This document shows, piece after piece, positions 54,735 to 64,000 of a stretch of 64,000 bases of DNA. How positions within the stretch are numbered: position 1 is the stretch's first letter; each line of letters starts with the position of its first letter. The notes below the pieces were generated by a model. It was not told the DNA's origin. It did no database searches and was given only the letters and a program-made list of their open reading frames with translations. Made by a program: the position numbers and the translations under genes. Source of the stretch: Mantis religiosa (Eukaryota > Arthropoda > Insecta > Mantodea > Mantidae); assembly GCA_030765055.1 (NCBI GenBank), contig CM060958.1:110987127-111051126 (forward strand). Direction: 5' to 3'.

Positions 54735-55345
54735 TATTAACTCAACTATTTGGGTAGTGCTTCAGACTATAGTATAATTGAAACAAAGCACGGAAAGCGA
54801 CTGATATATTTGCAACTGATGATTGGTATAATGCTATATCCCAGATTCAAACCAAGAATCGTTTTGTGATGACCGAATTGAAACGTGTGGAAAAAATGTC
54901 TACAAAAAGTCTGCAGCAAACAAAGCAGACGCTTCAAAACAAAGCAGTAGACTGGATTAAAATGCGTTGGATTTGAATTATAAGATTAAAACCATAAATA
55001 ATGCAGCACATAACAATATTTTCTGAGGATAAGCACCTTTCCGAATTAGACAGTATGGAGTCAGACTAGTTCTATAGCTAACTACCTGTCCAATCAAAAT
55101 AGCACGATATGAATGTGTATGTGTATTCACAGAGTGAATCTCAAATATCATAAACAATTACTAGTTAGCTGTAGAGAGAATTATAAAAACGATATTGGCA
55201 TTTTTTATACTGATGCTTAGACTTAAAATAGGTTGCATGGGCAACATTTATATTTCTAGTGATTAAAATTTATAGGATTATTTGCGTAATGGATTTTATG
55301 AAAAACAATTAGTTTAATGTATTCTCACAAGCAATTAAGTAATTT
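54735..55345. other. Unassigned; possible short coding relic
   Basis: At 54820-54970 the plus strand is open for about 48 codons (DDWYNAISQIQTKNRFVMTE, LKRVEKMSTKSLQQTKQTLQ, then KAVDWIKMRW). It has a protein-like composition and I have a vague memory of it as part of a repeated insect protein, but I cannot name it. Confidence 0.3.
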
Positions 55346-55349
55346 TGAA

Positions 55350-55925
55350 AGTATTGACCATTAGATTCTGTGGCTTTGAGCCATAGTTCAGTGAGGTTTA
55401 TTATCCAGCGATGGTACCAGCCTGTGGTTTTTGATACGAAGTATTCGTGACACCCACTTGCACAGATTCAATGTTGTCATAATTTCTTCCACGTAGAAAA
55501 TGGGCTAGAATCAGATGAGTGAGTGTGAGTGAGTGTGTGGTGTTTAAGGGCCCGTCGACAACAAGGTCATTTGGGCCCCATCAGATGATAATCTGATAAT
55601 GGGAGATCAGGGTTGTATGCGGGTCGTGGTAGTACTTCGATTACTTCCCATTCCTGACTTTTTTCCATGGCTGTTTGTGCAGTATGGGGTGCTGCATTGT
55701 CTATTTCGGTTAACTAATGCTGGGTATCTCTGTCTCAAAATTATATGAACTCGTTCCAGTTGTTGAGAATAAACATCCACATCAATCGCCCGCCTGTTTG
55801 AAACAAATTCCCTGTGAACCACACCTTCAACATTCCACCAGTCTCAACACAACTTTGAGACTGAACCGATTTGTTTTAACGATGACTTTGGCAGGTTGGC
55901 GAGGCAAGCCAGGTTTTCGCTAATA
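55350..55925 (-). pseudogene. Mariner family D transposase fragment
   Basis: Minus-strand segments: MVHREFVSNRRAIDVDVYSQ, QLERVHIILRQRYPALVNRN (55607-55822), then in another frame NAAPHTAQTAMEKSQEWEVI and EVLPRPAYNPDLPLSD (last catalytic Asp). After a 61-bp insertion come AHFLRGRNYDNIESVQVGVT and WYHRWIINLTELWLKATESN. The order is that of the C-terminal half of a mariner transposase. The terminal repeats are not recognisable. Confidence 0.7.
55519..55579 (-). mobile_element. 61-bp LINE tail insertion with 9-bp TSD
   Basis: Flanked by an exact ATCAGATGA duplication (55510-55518, 55580-55588). On the minus strand it reads GGGGCCCAAATGACCTTGTT, GTCGACGGGCCCTTAAACAC and a CAC/CTCA simple-repeat tail. 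It is an extremely truncated copy of the hairpin-plus-tail 3' end also seen at 4395-4813, and it sits inside the mariner D coding region. Confidence 0.75.
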
Positions 55926-56227
55926 TACCCATTTTTCATCAAAAGTGGAAATTCTCCTGATATATCTATCATCCATGAGTTAACCGATAAGCTGACGACA
56001 TATCTATTCAGTATTCAGCCGTTTGAAGTGTCAGTTCATGAGCTGCAGATCTACAACTTCTATATTATTTTCCAAGTCTCTTAATGTGGTGATGTATGAT
56101 GATAGACTTTAATATACCAAGTTCTTATGACACCCTCAGGGTACTTTATGCGGATTTTCTCGGCAAAACTTAGCGTGTACCTTCAACATTCCGTAACTTA
56201 GGTCTTCCAGAACGTAGTAAACATTTA
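55926..56227. other. No recognisable feature
   Basis: AT-rich; it may hold the lost 5' end of mariner D. Confidence 0.35.
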
Positions 56228-57119
56228 GGGCCATATTCATAGTTACCATTTTGATCTAGACTATTTTCCGACTAACTTGGTACGTGAACCAGAACGGAGC
56301 AAATGTTACACGTCGTAGAATGGTTCTTCTGCGCATGCGCGAGTCCCATAGAGTACTAAAAAACGCAGTGGGCCTACAATGTCTGTGGTAGTTTCACAGC
56401 TGTTTTTAATTATTCTTACGTTTGCTGCTTCTGTTTGAAATTCGGTAACAAAGTTTGATGTGTTGTGAATATGGATAGTATAAAGATCTGCGGTATCAAT
56501 TGTTCAGGAAGACCAATGTTCTATTTAAAAAAATAATGAACATTATAGAAAATAAATCCGTGTCGACAAATACATATGTGAGAAAGGATGAGCATGGAGG
56601 GAAATTTATAACGAGTTTGTTGATAATGCGGCTTACTGATGCAGGTCTGCAGTATTGTCTTGATATCCTCCTCTTGTATAATACCGAAGTGCTCTTAGGA
56701 TTCGAGTGTCAATTGGGATACTCAGGCCTTGGTTATCGTCCCTAACGTACAGGTTAAGACGAATCATTTCTATCAGCTTTCTGGCGTTCGCTTTACTAAA
56801 CCTGTATCTGCTTTTGAAGATTAGGTTGTCGTAATTCGCAGTAATTTCTATTCTTGGTAGATAAGATTTCCTCCGCCATCATGTTTCACGAATACTATGC
56901 ACCACAGCTACATTCATCGCTTCACTGTCGTCCATGTTGCAAAGATAGGCCGCATTTAATCTACCTCTCGGAGGCAGACCAAAATTTGAGCCGGACCAAC
57001 GTGTTTGGTCCTCGGATTATCACTAATCCCGGTTTATGAATAAGAATATAGAAGGTCCACTCTTAGTTCACCGGAAGCAGCAATTTGGTCCGGGTCAATT
57101 AGGACTATGAATATGGCCA
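56228..57119 (-). mobile_element. PIF/Harbinger deletion derivative
   Basis: The inverted ends are GGGCCATATTCATAGT (left) and, as reverse complement, TGGCCATATTCATAGT (right). GGGCCATATTCATAG is a typical Harbinger terminus. The interior carries the N-terminal part of a HARBI1-like nuclease on the minus strand (56640-56935). The catalytic DDE portion is absent, so the element is about 0.9 kb instead of about 3 kb. The expected 3-bp duplication is not clear. Confidence 0.65.
56640..56935 (-). pseudogene. HARBI1-like transposase N-terminal fragment
   Basis: Starts at an ATG at 56935 (MDDSEAMNVAVVHSIRET, then a stop). It continues RRKSYLPRIEITANYDNLIF, KSRYRFSKANARKLIEMIRL, then IPIDTRILRALRYYTRGGYQ and DNTADLHQ. 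The pattern F-SRYRFSK-F-L-EMI followed by IPP-R-L-ALRF-A-GSFQ--VGDL is that of the helical region before the nuclease core of Harbinger transposases. A stop ends it near 56640. Confidence 0.65.
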
Positions 57120-57705
57120 TCTTATTGCTCCTCACTTGTTTGTCGCTGCCTCATAGAAGTAATACAGTACTTTAAAGCCTCAGCGAGTTGGTCTAAAACA
57201 CTTGAATATCCATTCCCTTGCCTCTATGCAATTCTAAGCATTCAATTGCTTTTTAACGTGCAAAATGTGAAACATATTACACAGTACACACACTTTTGCA
57301 AATTCATCTTAATGAAAAAGTGCTATCGCATGAGCTGCTAAAACATCGAAAAAGACAAAGCAAAACTTTACATAGAAGTTCATTGCCACGACTCATTTTC
57401 GCCACGTGGAGGATGAAATAGCGCGACTATTCCCTCCAATCACAGTCGGCGACGAAGCAATACGTTTTCTCTCTTTGTTTAAATCGCCGCATAAAGTAAG
57501 TCCGGCGCCAGTATATAGTAAAACTTACATGATTGTAATTTTCTCTTAAGATTTTCTTTAACCATTTTCTCTCCTCATATTTAGGACTTACACTCCCATG
57601 ACCCACAAGTGAACGACTTTTGAAGAACATGGACTCAGGATCAGATAAAGTACACAGGATGGATGATCAGCCCGATCATGGGATAAAAGTCAGGAAGTAA
57701 AGATA
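57120..57705. other. No recognisable feature
   Basis: AT-rich non-coding sequence. Confidence 0.4.
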
Positions 57706-57707
57706 TA

Positions 57708-58957
57708 CGAGGGTGGCCTGAAATGTTTCCGACCTCAATATGAAGATGGCAGCACTCGTAAATAAAAGGTAGTGAATTTCACTGTGCATCTGTTGTCAGT
57801 TACTCACCAAAGCTTCATCCATTTTAGACGTTCATTTGTTATGTAACAGTCGTTTGAGTAAGTTAATGTGAGTGTTTTTATGAAAATGGACAAAATCGAG
57901 TATCGAGCTGTCATTAAATATTTGTTTTTGAAAGGAAATACGCCTACGAAAATCAAAGATGAGTTGGATTCTATGTATGGCTACTCTGGGCCAGCATTTA
58001 ACACAATGAAATTCTGGGCAGCTGAATTTAAACGTGGCCTTAAGAACTTGGGAGACGATGAACGTTTGGGACGTCCAAAAACTGCAGCTACCGAGGAAAA
58101 CATCGTCAAAGTTCACCAAATGGTGCTAGAGGACCGCCGAATAAAAGTAAGAGAGATAGCAGAGGATAGATTAAATCAAAATTTAGACATGAGAAAGCTG
58201 TCTGTGCGTTGGGTGCCGGGTTTGCTCACATTAGACCAAAAACGTGTTCGAATGAATATTTGCAACACTCTATTAGCGCAGTTTAGGCGCAATAAATCCA
58301 AGTTTTAGCCTCGATTAATTACGTTATATGAAACTTGGATACACAATTATACGCACAAAACAAAAATACAGTCCAAAACGTGGACTGCAAAGGGGCAACC
58401 GGCTCCAAAAAGAGCAGAACCCTTTTTGTTCTGCTGGAAAGGTGATGGCGACTGCTTTTTTTGGATAGTCATGGAGTTATTTTAATTGATTATCTTTAAA
58501 AAGGGAAAAACCATTACATGAGCATACTACACATCATTACTTCACAAGTTGAAGGCAGAACTTGCACAAAAACGGCCACAATTTCAGAAAAAGGAAATCC
58601 TGTTTCACGAAGACACTGTCTCACACCTCAGCGGTTGCAATGGTAAAAATCCACGAGTTACGGTTTGAACTGCTTGACCATTCAGCTTACTCACCAGATC
58701 TAGCCCCAAGTGACTTCTTTTTGTTCCCTCCTCTGAAAATTGCGCTCGGAGGACAGAGATTTTCGTCAAAATAAGAGGCAATCTCCTTTGTGAACAATTA
58801 TTTTGCAAAGAAAACCTCCCAGTTCTATTTGGAAGGGTTACAGAGATGGGAGCATCGCTGTGAGAAGTGTGTGGTGTTACAAAGAGACTATGTTGAAAAA
58901 AACTTGCTGACAAATGTCTTATCTTAATTAGGTCGGGAACTTTTCTGAAGACCTATG
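57708..58957 (+). mobile_element. Mariner family C copy 4
   Basis: 1,250 bp between TA dinucleotides (57706-57707, 58958-58959). The left end CGAGGGTGGCCTGAAATGTT is the closest to consensus. The right end as reverse complement is CATAGGTCTTCAGAAAAGTT. Confidence 0.85.
57883..58913 (+). pseudogene. Mariner C transposase, copy 4
   Basis: N-terminal frame to 58308: MDKIEYRAVIKYLFLKGNTP, TKIKDELDSMYGYSGPAFNT, GRPKTAATEENIVKVHQMVL, KLSVRWVPGLLTLDQKRVRM. The last segment (ARWVPRLLT-DQK-R) is the linker just before the catalytic domain. The middle is broken. The C-terminal frame (58562-58774) has FHEDTVSHTSAVA-type sequence and AYSPDLAPSDFFLFPPLKIA with the third Asp. Confidence 0.8.
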
Positions 58958-59039
58958 TAAATGAAATAATAGATCAGTCAATGGAATCATGGCGGGGAAT
59001 ACGACGATCCTAGAGAAAGCTCGCTATATTATATACAAT

Positions 59040-59122
59040 TAATCCCAAATACGTTCGCCTGGGATCGAATCTGGGGAGCCTTAATGGGATTCAAGCTGTT
59101 TAACCGTTCGGCCACGTCGCGT
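59040..59122 (-). mobile_element. SINE-C copy 4, head only
   Basis: On the minus strand GCGACGTGGCCGAACGGTTA (A box) and CCAGATTCGATCCCAGGCGA (B box). It retains tRNA-like length but the body is missing. Confidence 0.55.
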
Positions 59123-59788
59123 CTTTGTTATTTGTCACTTAATGCAAGTAGACAAGCCTTTGCAGTAAAGTGAAAAAGACACCGAAGTTTCTAATCAAGT
59201 AAGTTTTCCTAGCGTCACAGTTAATAAATGAAATTCTACCTCATTCCTTGTAGCGGCAGCATTCGGACTGTGCAAAAGATGCTTTATCTAATGTTTACGT
59301 TTGGCGAATGAGAACAATATAAAGAGGGCGATGATTGCAGCCTTTGAACGCGGCGCTAATCTGAGACTGCTGTCATGACAGTGATAGCGAGGCCTTTGTG
59401 TTGCCTCTGTATCATCAAGGCTTGGAAACAGAGACCATCTGCTTAAAATTACCTGACGCTGCTTTTTTCCTTATCATAGCAGTACTATGTTGAAACATGG
59501 AACCACTTTAATATTCCGCGTCCGCTTCGCAAGCTCAATGAGCTTATTTGAGTATGACAATGGGTACGTTGCTGGTGATTATAAAACCTTGGTAGCGCGA
59601 GCGGGTTTACATAAAACCTGTAATCTGAAAATATTCACGGGAGAAATATTTTGGTACACCACTAGAGAGAGAACGAGGTAGGGGAGCGTTTCACGTGCCT
59701 TTCCCTCACGATACCAATTCAATATCCATCATAAATAGTTTTCTCTCCAACTTCACATTAATAACACAGCATAGTAAAAGCTCTCTAG
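59123..59788. other. No recognisable feature
   Basis: Non-coding with no repeats assigned. Confidence 0.4.
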
Positions 59789-59789
59789 G

Positions 59790-59960
59790 CTGGCCCCGTA
59801 GCTCAGTCGGTAGAGCGCCTGCCTGCCGTGCTAGGGGTCCCGGATTCGATTCCCGGCGGTGGGGTTGGGGATTTTTCTCCGACCAAGATAATTCCCCATC
59901 TTCCCCAGAGTCTGGAAGTATGAATGAGAGTGTGAATGTGTGCGTGATCTAATGATTAAA
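59790..59960 (+). mobile_element. SINE-A copy 1 (tRNA-derived)
   Basis: CCCCGTAGCTCAGTCGGTAG is a near-perfect tRNA D-arm/A box and GGATTCGATTCCCGGCGG a perfect B box. Acceptor-stem pairing fails and the anticodon arm is distorted, so it is not a functional tRNA. The sequence continues as GGGTTGGGGATTTTTCTCCG, ACCAAGATAATTCCCC, shared with copy 2 at 62133. Confidence 0.7.
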
Positions 59961-60424
59961 AACCAAAGATAACGAGTTAACACCTTCAGTATGTTACAAA
60001 GGAGAAGGGTTGCCGATATGACCATAGCAGTTAAAGGCAGTTAAATGGAACAAGGGGAAAAAACTCCCTAAAACGAAACGCGACTGTTTCTGCATTTATT
60101 TTCCGTTCACGTATGTTTCCGTCGTTTATAGGGTTGTGTTTGAATACATCGAGACCATTTAAATTAGCCTTTTGCTGTTTCGAGTGGATGTTATGGTTTA
60201 TGCGTAAGTCAGTTCCATCTGTATTTAACTGTGAGCTTTGCAATGATAGTTTTAGCTTGTGAAAGGGAACAGCAATAAATTGTACATATAAAGTCCACAT
60301 TAAGAAGGCTGAGTAATTATGATAATGATGAAGATAAGAAGAAGAAGCAAATAGAATGTTTCGCTCCGGCCTTTCCATAAGCTGAAGTTACCCATTTGGC
60401 TGTTCTCTTGGGTTTTGCCAGTAT
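59961..60424. other. No recognisable feature
   Basis: AT-rich spacer. Confidence 0.4.
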
Positions 60425-60454
60425 ACGAGGGCAGTATATATATATCACGAAACT

Positions 60455-61658
60455 TTACTCCTCATAATTTTGACTGTCCTTCTCAAAATAGTCTCTCCTA
60501 AATGCAATGCACTTGCGCCAGCGTTTCTGCCAGTCTTCCAAGTCACGCTGGAAACCATTTCTTGATAGATCCTTCAAAATCGCCTCCGCAGCCTTCACCA
60601 CTGCTTCTAATGACGAATAATGCCTACCACGAAAGCGTTTCTTCAGATTAGGGAATAGATAAAAGTCACATGTGGCTAAATCCGGACTATAGGGAGCGTG
60701 AGGGATACACTTTACGTTGATTGTTGCAAGATATTCAGCAACAACATTGGCTATATGCGGCCGCGCATTATCGTGGTGCAGCATCCAGCCTGCTTCACGG
60801 AAATGTGGTCTTTTGCGCCTGATATGGACTTGCCATGTTTTCAGGATATCCCTGTAGTATTGTCCAGTTACTGATATGTGTTCCCGTAAGGGAGGGGATC
60901 CGTCCACTTCAGTTGCCGTGGGACGGGCGCTGCGGTCCCCTAGCACTCGTGGTACCTCTGACGTTACTAGAGGAACCTCGGGCTGAACATTCGTGCCCCT
61001 TCGTGATTGGGAGTTGTTTGGATTGGCTTGGACTCGAGGGGGCAGTGGTCCCCGATACCCGTAGGAGATCGGGAACGTCTCCGAACGGAGTTGAGGGAAG
61101 CCATTATACTACCGCGTACTAGCCAGCATAGCTAGTAGAGGGTGTGCTAGATCACCAAGCGGTCCCACTGAGGTCATATTGGTAGCCTTCCCATTTTGGA
61201 GTTGGCGCGCGTAAGTGGCGTATCCACTTCCATCCTGTCTTGCGTCCACAGGACCAGATGGGGGGGGGGCCTTATTAGTCTCTTAGTCTTGCCCTATGGA
61301 AAGCCCAACGGAGGCGCCGGGTGCCTTTTTGGGACAGCTCGGTAACTCACTGGTCATTAGAGAGGGGGGTCAGTCTTTACTCCTTGAGGCTCTACTCTGG
61401 TAGACACCCTCGAGTTTATATATACTGATGTATGTGTAGGTACAACATGATGATAAACCATTCCATGAATATCAAAGAATCAGATGCCCATAACTTTCCC
61501 AGTAGAAGCAACCACTTTTGCCTTTTTTGAGGGGTTGGTGATGAAGGAGATTTCAACACTGAGCTTTGCTGTTTGCTCTCAGGATCAAAATGTTGTAGCA
61601 AAATTTCATCAGCAGTGGTTACATTTGAAAGAGACTTCGGATCTTCCTCTAACATCAA
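60455..61658 (-). pseudogene. Mariner A transposase, copy 2
   Basis: C-terminal frame (60455 to about 60870): YYRDILKTWQVHIRRKRPHF, LHHDNARPHIANVVAEYLAT (second catalytic Asp), INVKCIPHAPYSPDLATCDF (third), RGRHYSSLEAVVKAAEAILK and a full C-terminus. The middle (61416-61658), on the far side of repeat E, has MMLEEDPKSLSNVTTADEIL, where TADE holds the first catalytic Asp, then HFDPESKQQSSVLK. The N-terminal helix-turn-helix region is deleted. Confidence 0.75.
60882..61422 (+). mobile_element. Repeat E copy 2 (unclassified)
   Basis: 541 bp. TCCCGTAAGGGAGGGGATCC at the start, then GTACCTCTGACGTTACTAGA, TTGGACTCGAGGGGGCAGTG, GTGTGCTAGATCACCAAGCG, GCGCGTAAGTGGCGTATCCA and GCCCTATGGAAAG, all shared in order with copy 1 (31363-32437). 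The flanks TACTGATATGTGT (60869-60881) and TACTGATGTATGTGT (61423-61437) represent a target duplication of the mariner sequence. Mariner A copy 1 has the uninterrupted site (TACTGATGTGTGT near 17039). Confidence 0.7.
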
Positions 61659-61879
61659 CCTTAACTGCTAGTTACCTCCATTGCAGCGGTAGACGATACT
61701 GAACATGTCCCGAATTTGCCTGGTTCTCACAGGCGGGAACCAGGAGTACCAACAATGAAACTACTACGGCGTGTTTGATTCACATCAAGCTAACAGAATA
61801 TAAGACTAATGAATTTTAGTGCGAAAAAATATGACCGTAGCAAAAAGTAATGATCATTCTTTATTGAACAGCCCTCGTA

Positions 61880-62130
61880 AAAGGCCCTCCTTGTCCAAGT
61901 TACGAGCACTACAAGGCAGCGGTCTCAAATCCACAGAGAGGGATGCTGCTTATGCTCTTCATGTCAAGGAGATGATTAAGTCATCATGTTATTTTGACCA
62001 TTAGAGACCATTACTTATAACTCTGGTCAAAGGACATAGTATATTCATAATTGAAGCCTTTTTAGTTGCCTTAGATGATACGATCCCATCTACTCTCCTA
62101 CGTTTAAGAAAGACCCTGCGCCAAAAAACA
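61880..62130. other. No recognisable feature
   Basis: Short unassigned spacer. Confidence 0.35.
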
Positions 62131-62132
62131 AC

Positions 62133-62278
62133 GGCTAGCACCGTAGCTCAGTCGGTACAACACCTGCCTGCCGTGCGAGGTGTCCCGAGTTCGATTCCTG
62201 GCTGAGGGTGGGGAATTTTCCTCAACAAAGATGATTACGCGCCCCCCCCCACACACCTATCCTCCCAAGAGTCTAGAT
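62133..62278 (+). mobile_element. SINE-A copy 2
   Basis: CACCGTAGCTCAGTCGGTAC (A box) and GAGTTCGATTCCTGGCTGAG (B box), then GGGTGGGGAATTTTCCTCAA and CAAAGATGATTAC as in copy 1. It is followed directly by the AAT/ATG microsatellite, which may have grown from its 3' tail. Confidence 0.7.
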
Positions 62279-62639
<361 letters not shown>

Positions 62640-63642
62640 TAGAGCAAACAAACATTGCATAATAGGACTGTTTCTACGTTAGTAAACAGAAAGATGGCTA
62701 ATAAACCTCCAATTACGACTAAGACTTTGTAAAAGGTATAAAAATGCAATAAAATGAAAGGAAACGTAAGACAGCTAACAGGGTACTAAATCAGTAGTAG
62801 CATTCATTACAATACCATATACTCAAAGCAAGTGTTGAAAAATACATCTGTTAATCAGTAGACGATAATTGAAACTATGCTTCACTTTTTGTTCCCTCTA
62901 AAGGTGACAGGCTTTTCTACTATTACAGTAGTTGCGAATGCAATGCTACAATAAGGCTTTCTAAAATTAGGCTCTATTTGCGTTTATGCTCGTAAGGACA
63001 TAAACATGTTCAACTATAAAGTCACGCAAAAGTGCCAAAAAACCAATAGAGATCCGAATGTAGATGTAAGAAATAATTCCTAATTGAACATATTGCAATG
63101 TCCATTCCTAACTTCTATATCTTGTCAAATCTCATCCCATTGCTAGTTCATGCATCTAAAAGTCTAATACAATTTTTCGTTAATCAATTTTAGAGACATT
63201 CTGTGTTAAAAAAGAAGGGGTGGCAAAACCTGTCGTGCTGTTTTATATGCCAAACTTATTTAGCACTAATTGCATCACGTCTGTCAATACTAACCACATC
63301 AACAGAAGTGCCTCATGCCTGCGTGAACAGCGCTAATTTGTCGAAGCATGGAAACGAACTTGCTTTGTGTATTCTTTGTACAAGCTTACCCTCCTTTCAC
63401 CTTCATTGTTATCAACAGAAACATTTATACATGCAATCAACGGAAGCAGAAATAATAGAATTGAGTATCGACGGAAGATATGCGTCATACACTTTCAAAA
63501 GGGACTGGACTGAACTATGCTACGGAGGTCCAAACTTAGTCTATTATTCCAATGTGTAAGGACTATGATACAATGATGCACAAAATTAATGTAATTTTCA
63601 GTCGAACTAATACTCAATGCTCCACCTATTGCTAGTATTTAC
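62640..63642. other. No recognisable feature
   Basis: AT-rich. A plus frame at 63203-63559 (118 codons) is the only substantial open stretch; it has no motif I recognise and is not counted as a gene. Confidence 0.4.
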
Positions 63643-63687
63643 CTAGAACGCGTTTCGTTAGGATCTTCCTAACATCATCAGCTGTTG
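63643..63687 (-). ncRNA. Hammerhead-ribozyme-like motif 2
   Basis: Minus strand: CTGATGA (intact conserved core, 63681-63675), one extra T, stem II GTTAGG with loop AAGAT and CCTAAC, then GAAA (63656-63653), self-complementary ACGCGT as stem III, then T at the cleavage position. Motif 1 has the same layout, including the extra T. Stem I pairing is poor here (only G-C and A-U next to the core), so folding may be weak. It is probably a scrap of a Penelope-like terminal repeat. Confidence 0.6.
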
Positions 63688-63743
63688 TCGACAAATAGAT
63701 AATGGTCTGGTGAACTAATTGGAGGTGATAGGTGCTTCTCTGT

Positions 63744-63840
63744 CGGTATATAAAGGAGCAAGGTCAAATGAACGGGAAGCCCACAGCCGAGGTCAACCTC
63801 TGCCTATCCATCTCCCTGGAAAGGTAATCACGGACGATGT
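63744..63840 (-). pseudogene. IS630-like transposase scrap
   Basis: The minus strand decodes FPGRWIGRG, a stop, then PRLWASRSFDLAPF. This is the same block as FPGRWIGRGAPIAW at about 42858, where P-RSPDL-P precedes the last catalytic Asp. Too short to delimit an element. Confidence 0.45.
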
Positions 63841-64000
63841 TTTGTATCCAGTATGCCATCCTCTTGAAGCTGCGATTCAAGAAACAGTTCTAACATGTTA
63901 AGGTAGATGTTACCTGTTATTTACCTTACGGCAAAGAAAAATGGACCATACGTTTCTGAGTTTGTCATACCCAACCAAACATTGACTTTCGGTGTATCAC

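Larger units (their letters stand above)
60426..61877 (-). mobile_element. Mariner family A copy 2, interrupted by repeat E
   Basis: Flanked by TA (60424-60425, 61878-61879). The right end as reverse complement is CGAGGGCTGTTCAATAAAGA, the best version of this family's terminus. The left end CGAGGGCAGTATATATATAT is partly replaced by a TA run. Minus the repeat E insertion it is about 0.9 kb, so it also has an internal deletion relative to copy 1. Confidence 0.8.

Noticed and set aside
59792..59864. Candidate functional tRNA gene
   Set aside because: A and B boxes are excellent, but the acceptor stem does not pair and the anticodon arm is distorted. The same sequence with the same downstream body recurs at 62133, which marks a SINE.
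63203..63559. 118-codon plus-strand frame as a host gene
   Set aside because: No recognisable motif, no splice or promoter context and AT-rich surroundings. An open frame of this length can occur by chance.

Overview
This window is eukaryotic and almost certainly from a large, repeat-rich insect genome. The evidence is many mariner/Tc1-type transposons with TA target duplications, PIF/Harbinger and Tigger relics, non-LTR retrotransposons, a Penelope-like element, several tRNA-headed SINE families with target-site duplications (TSDs), Ty3/Gypsy LTRs with a TATA box and a TCAGT initiator, and long dinucleotide and trinucleotide microsatellites. A cockroach or termite-like (Blattodea) source is my guess from the overall style of the repeats; it is not demonstrated. 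I found no convincing single-copy host gene. The labels SINE-A to SINE-G, repeat E and mariner families A to D are mine.

Layout. At 0-5 kb there is a LINE 3' end (-), a decayed DDE transposon, and a palindromic mariner derivative (3888-5168) that has taken in a LINE tail. At 5-9.3 kb there is a composite tRNA-headed repeat (SINE-D), SINE-C, and a decayed LINE (+). At 10.8-16.4 kb lies the best-preserved item: a 5,664-bp Ty3/Gypsy retrotransposon on the minus strand. Its 428-bp LTRs differ at only 2 sites, and it has a TSD, PBS, PPT, gag, protease and pol (RT, RNase H, integrase). Its only visible lesion is one in-frame TAG between protease and RT. At 16.6-25.4 kb there is a mariner A copy, inverted SINE-F repeats, a nearly full-length mariner B, a LINE with a GAT tail, and a Tc1-type element. 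At 27.4-32.6 kb are nested stacks: SINE-C inside SINE-D, and a Tc1/IS630-like element carrying a solo LTR and repeat E, the latter with SINE-B inside it.

At 33.9-36.3 kb there is a three-unit 171-bp tandem array with tRNA-like boxes, a Tigger relic and a fragment of an unclassified insect repeat protein. At 39.5-59 kb there are four copies of mariner family C in both orientations, SINE-B copies, a Penelope-like fragment with a hammerhead-ribozyme-like motif, a solo LTR, a chimeric mariner and a PIF/Harbinger relic. At 60.4-64 kb there is mariner A copy 2 interrupted by repeat E copy 2, SINE-A with about 98 TAA units, and a second hammerhead-like motif.

Nothing here forms an operon or pathway. 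The sequence is a layered record of transposition, and nested insertions with TSDs give a relative chronology. The least ordinary signals are the two hammerhead-like folds, the undescribed repeat E, the palindromic and chimeric mariner derivatives, the tRNA-like tandem trimer and the young Gypsy copy with its single amber codon.
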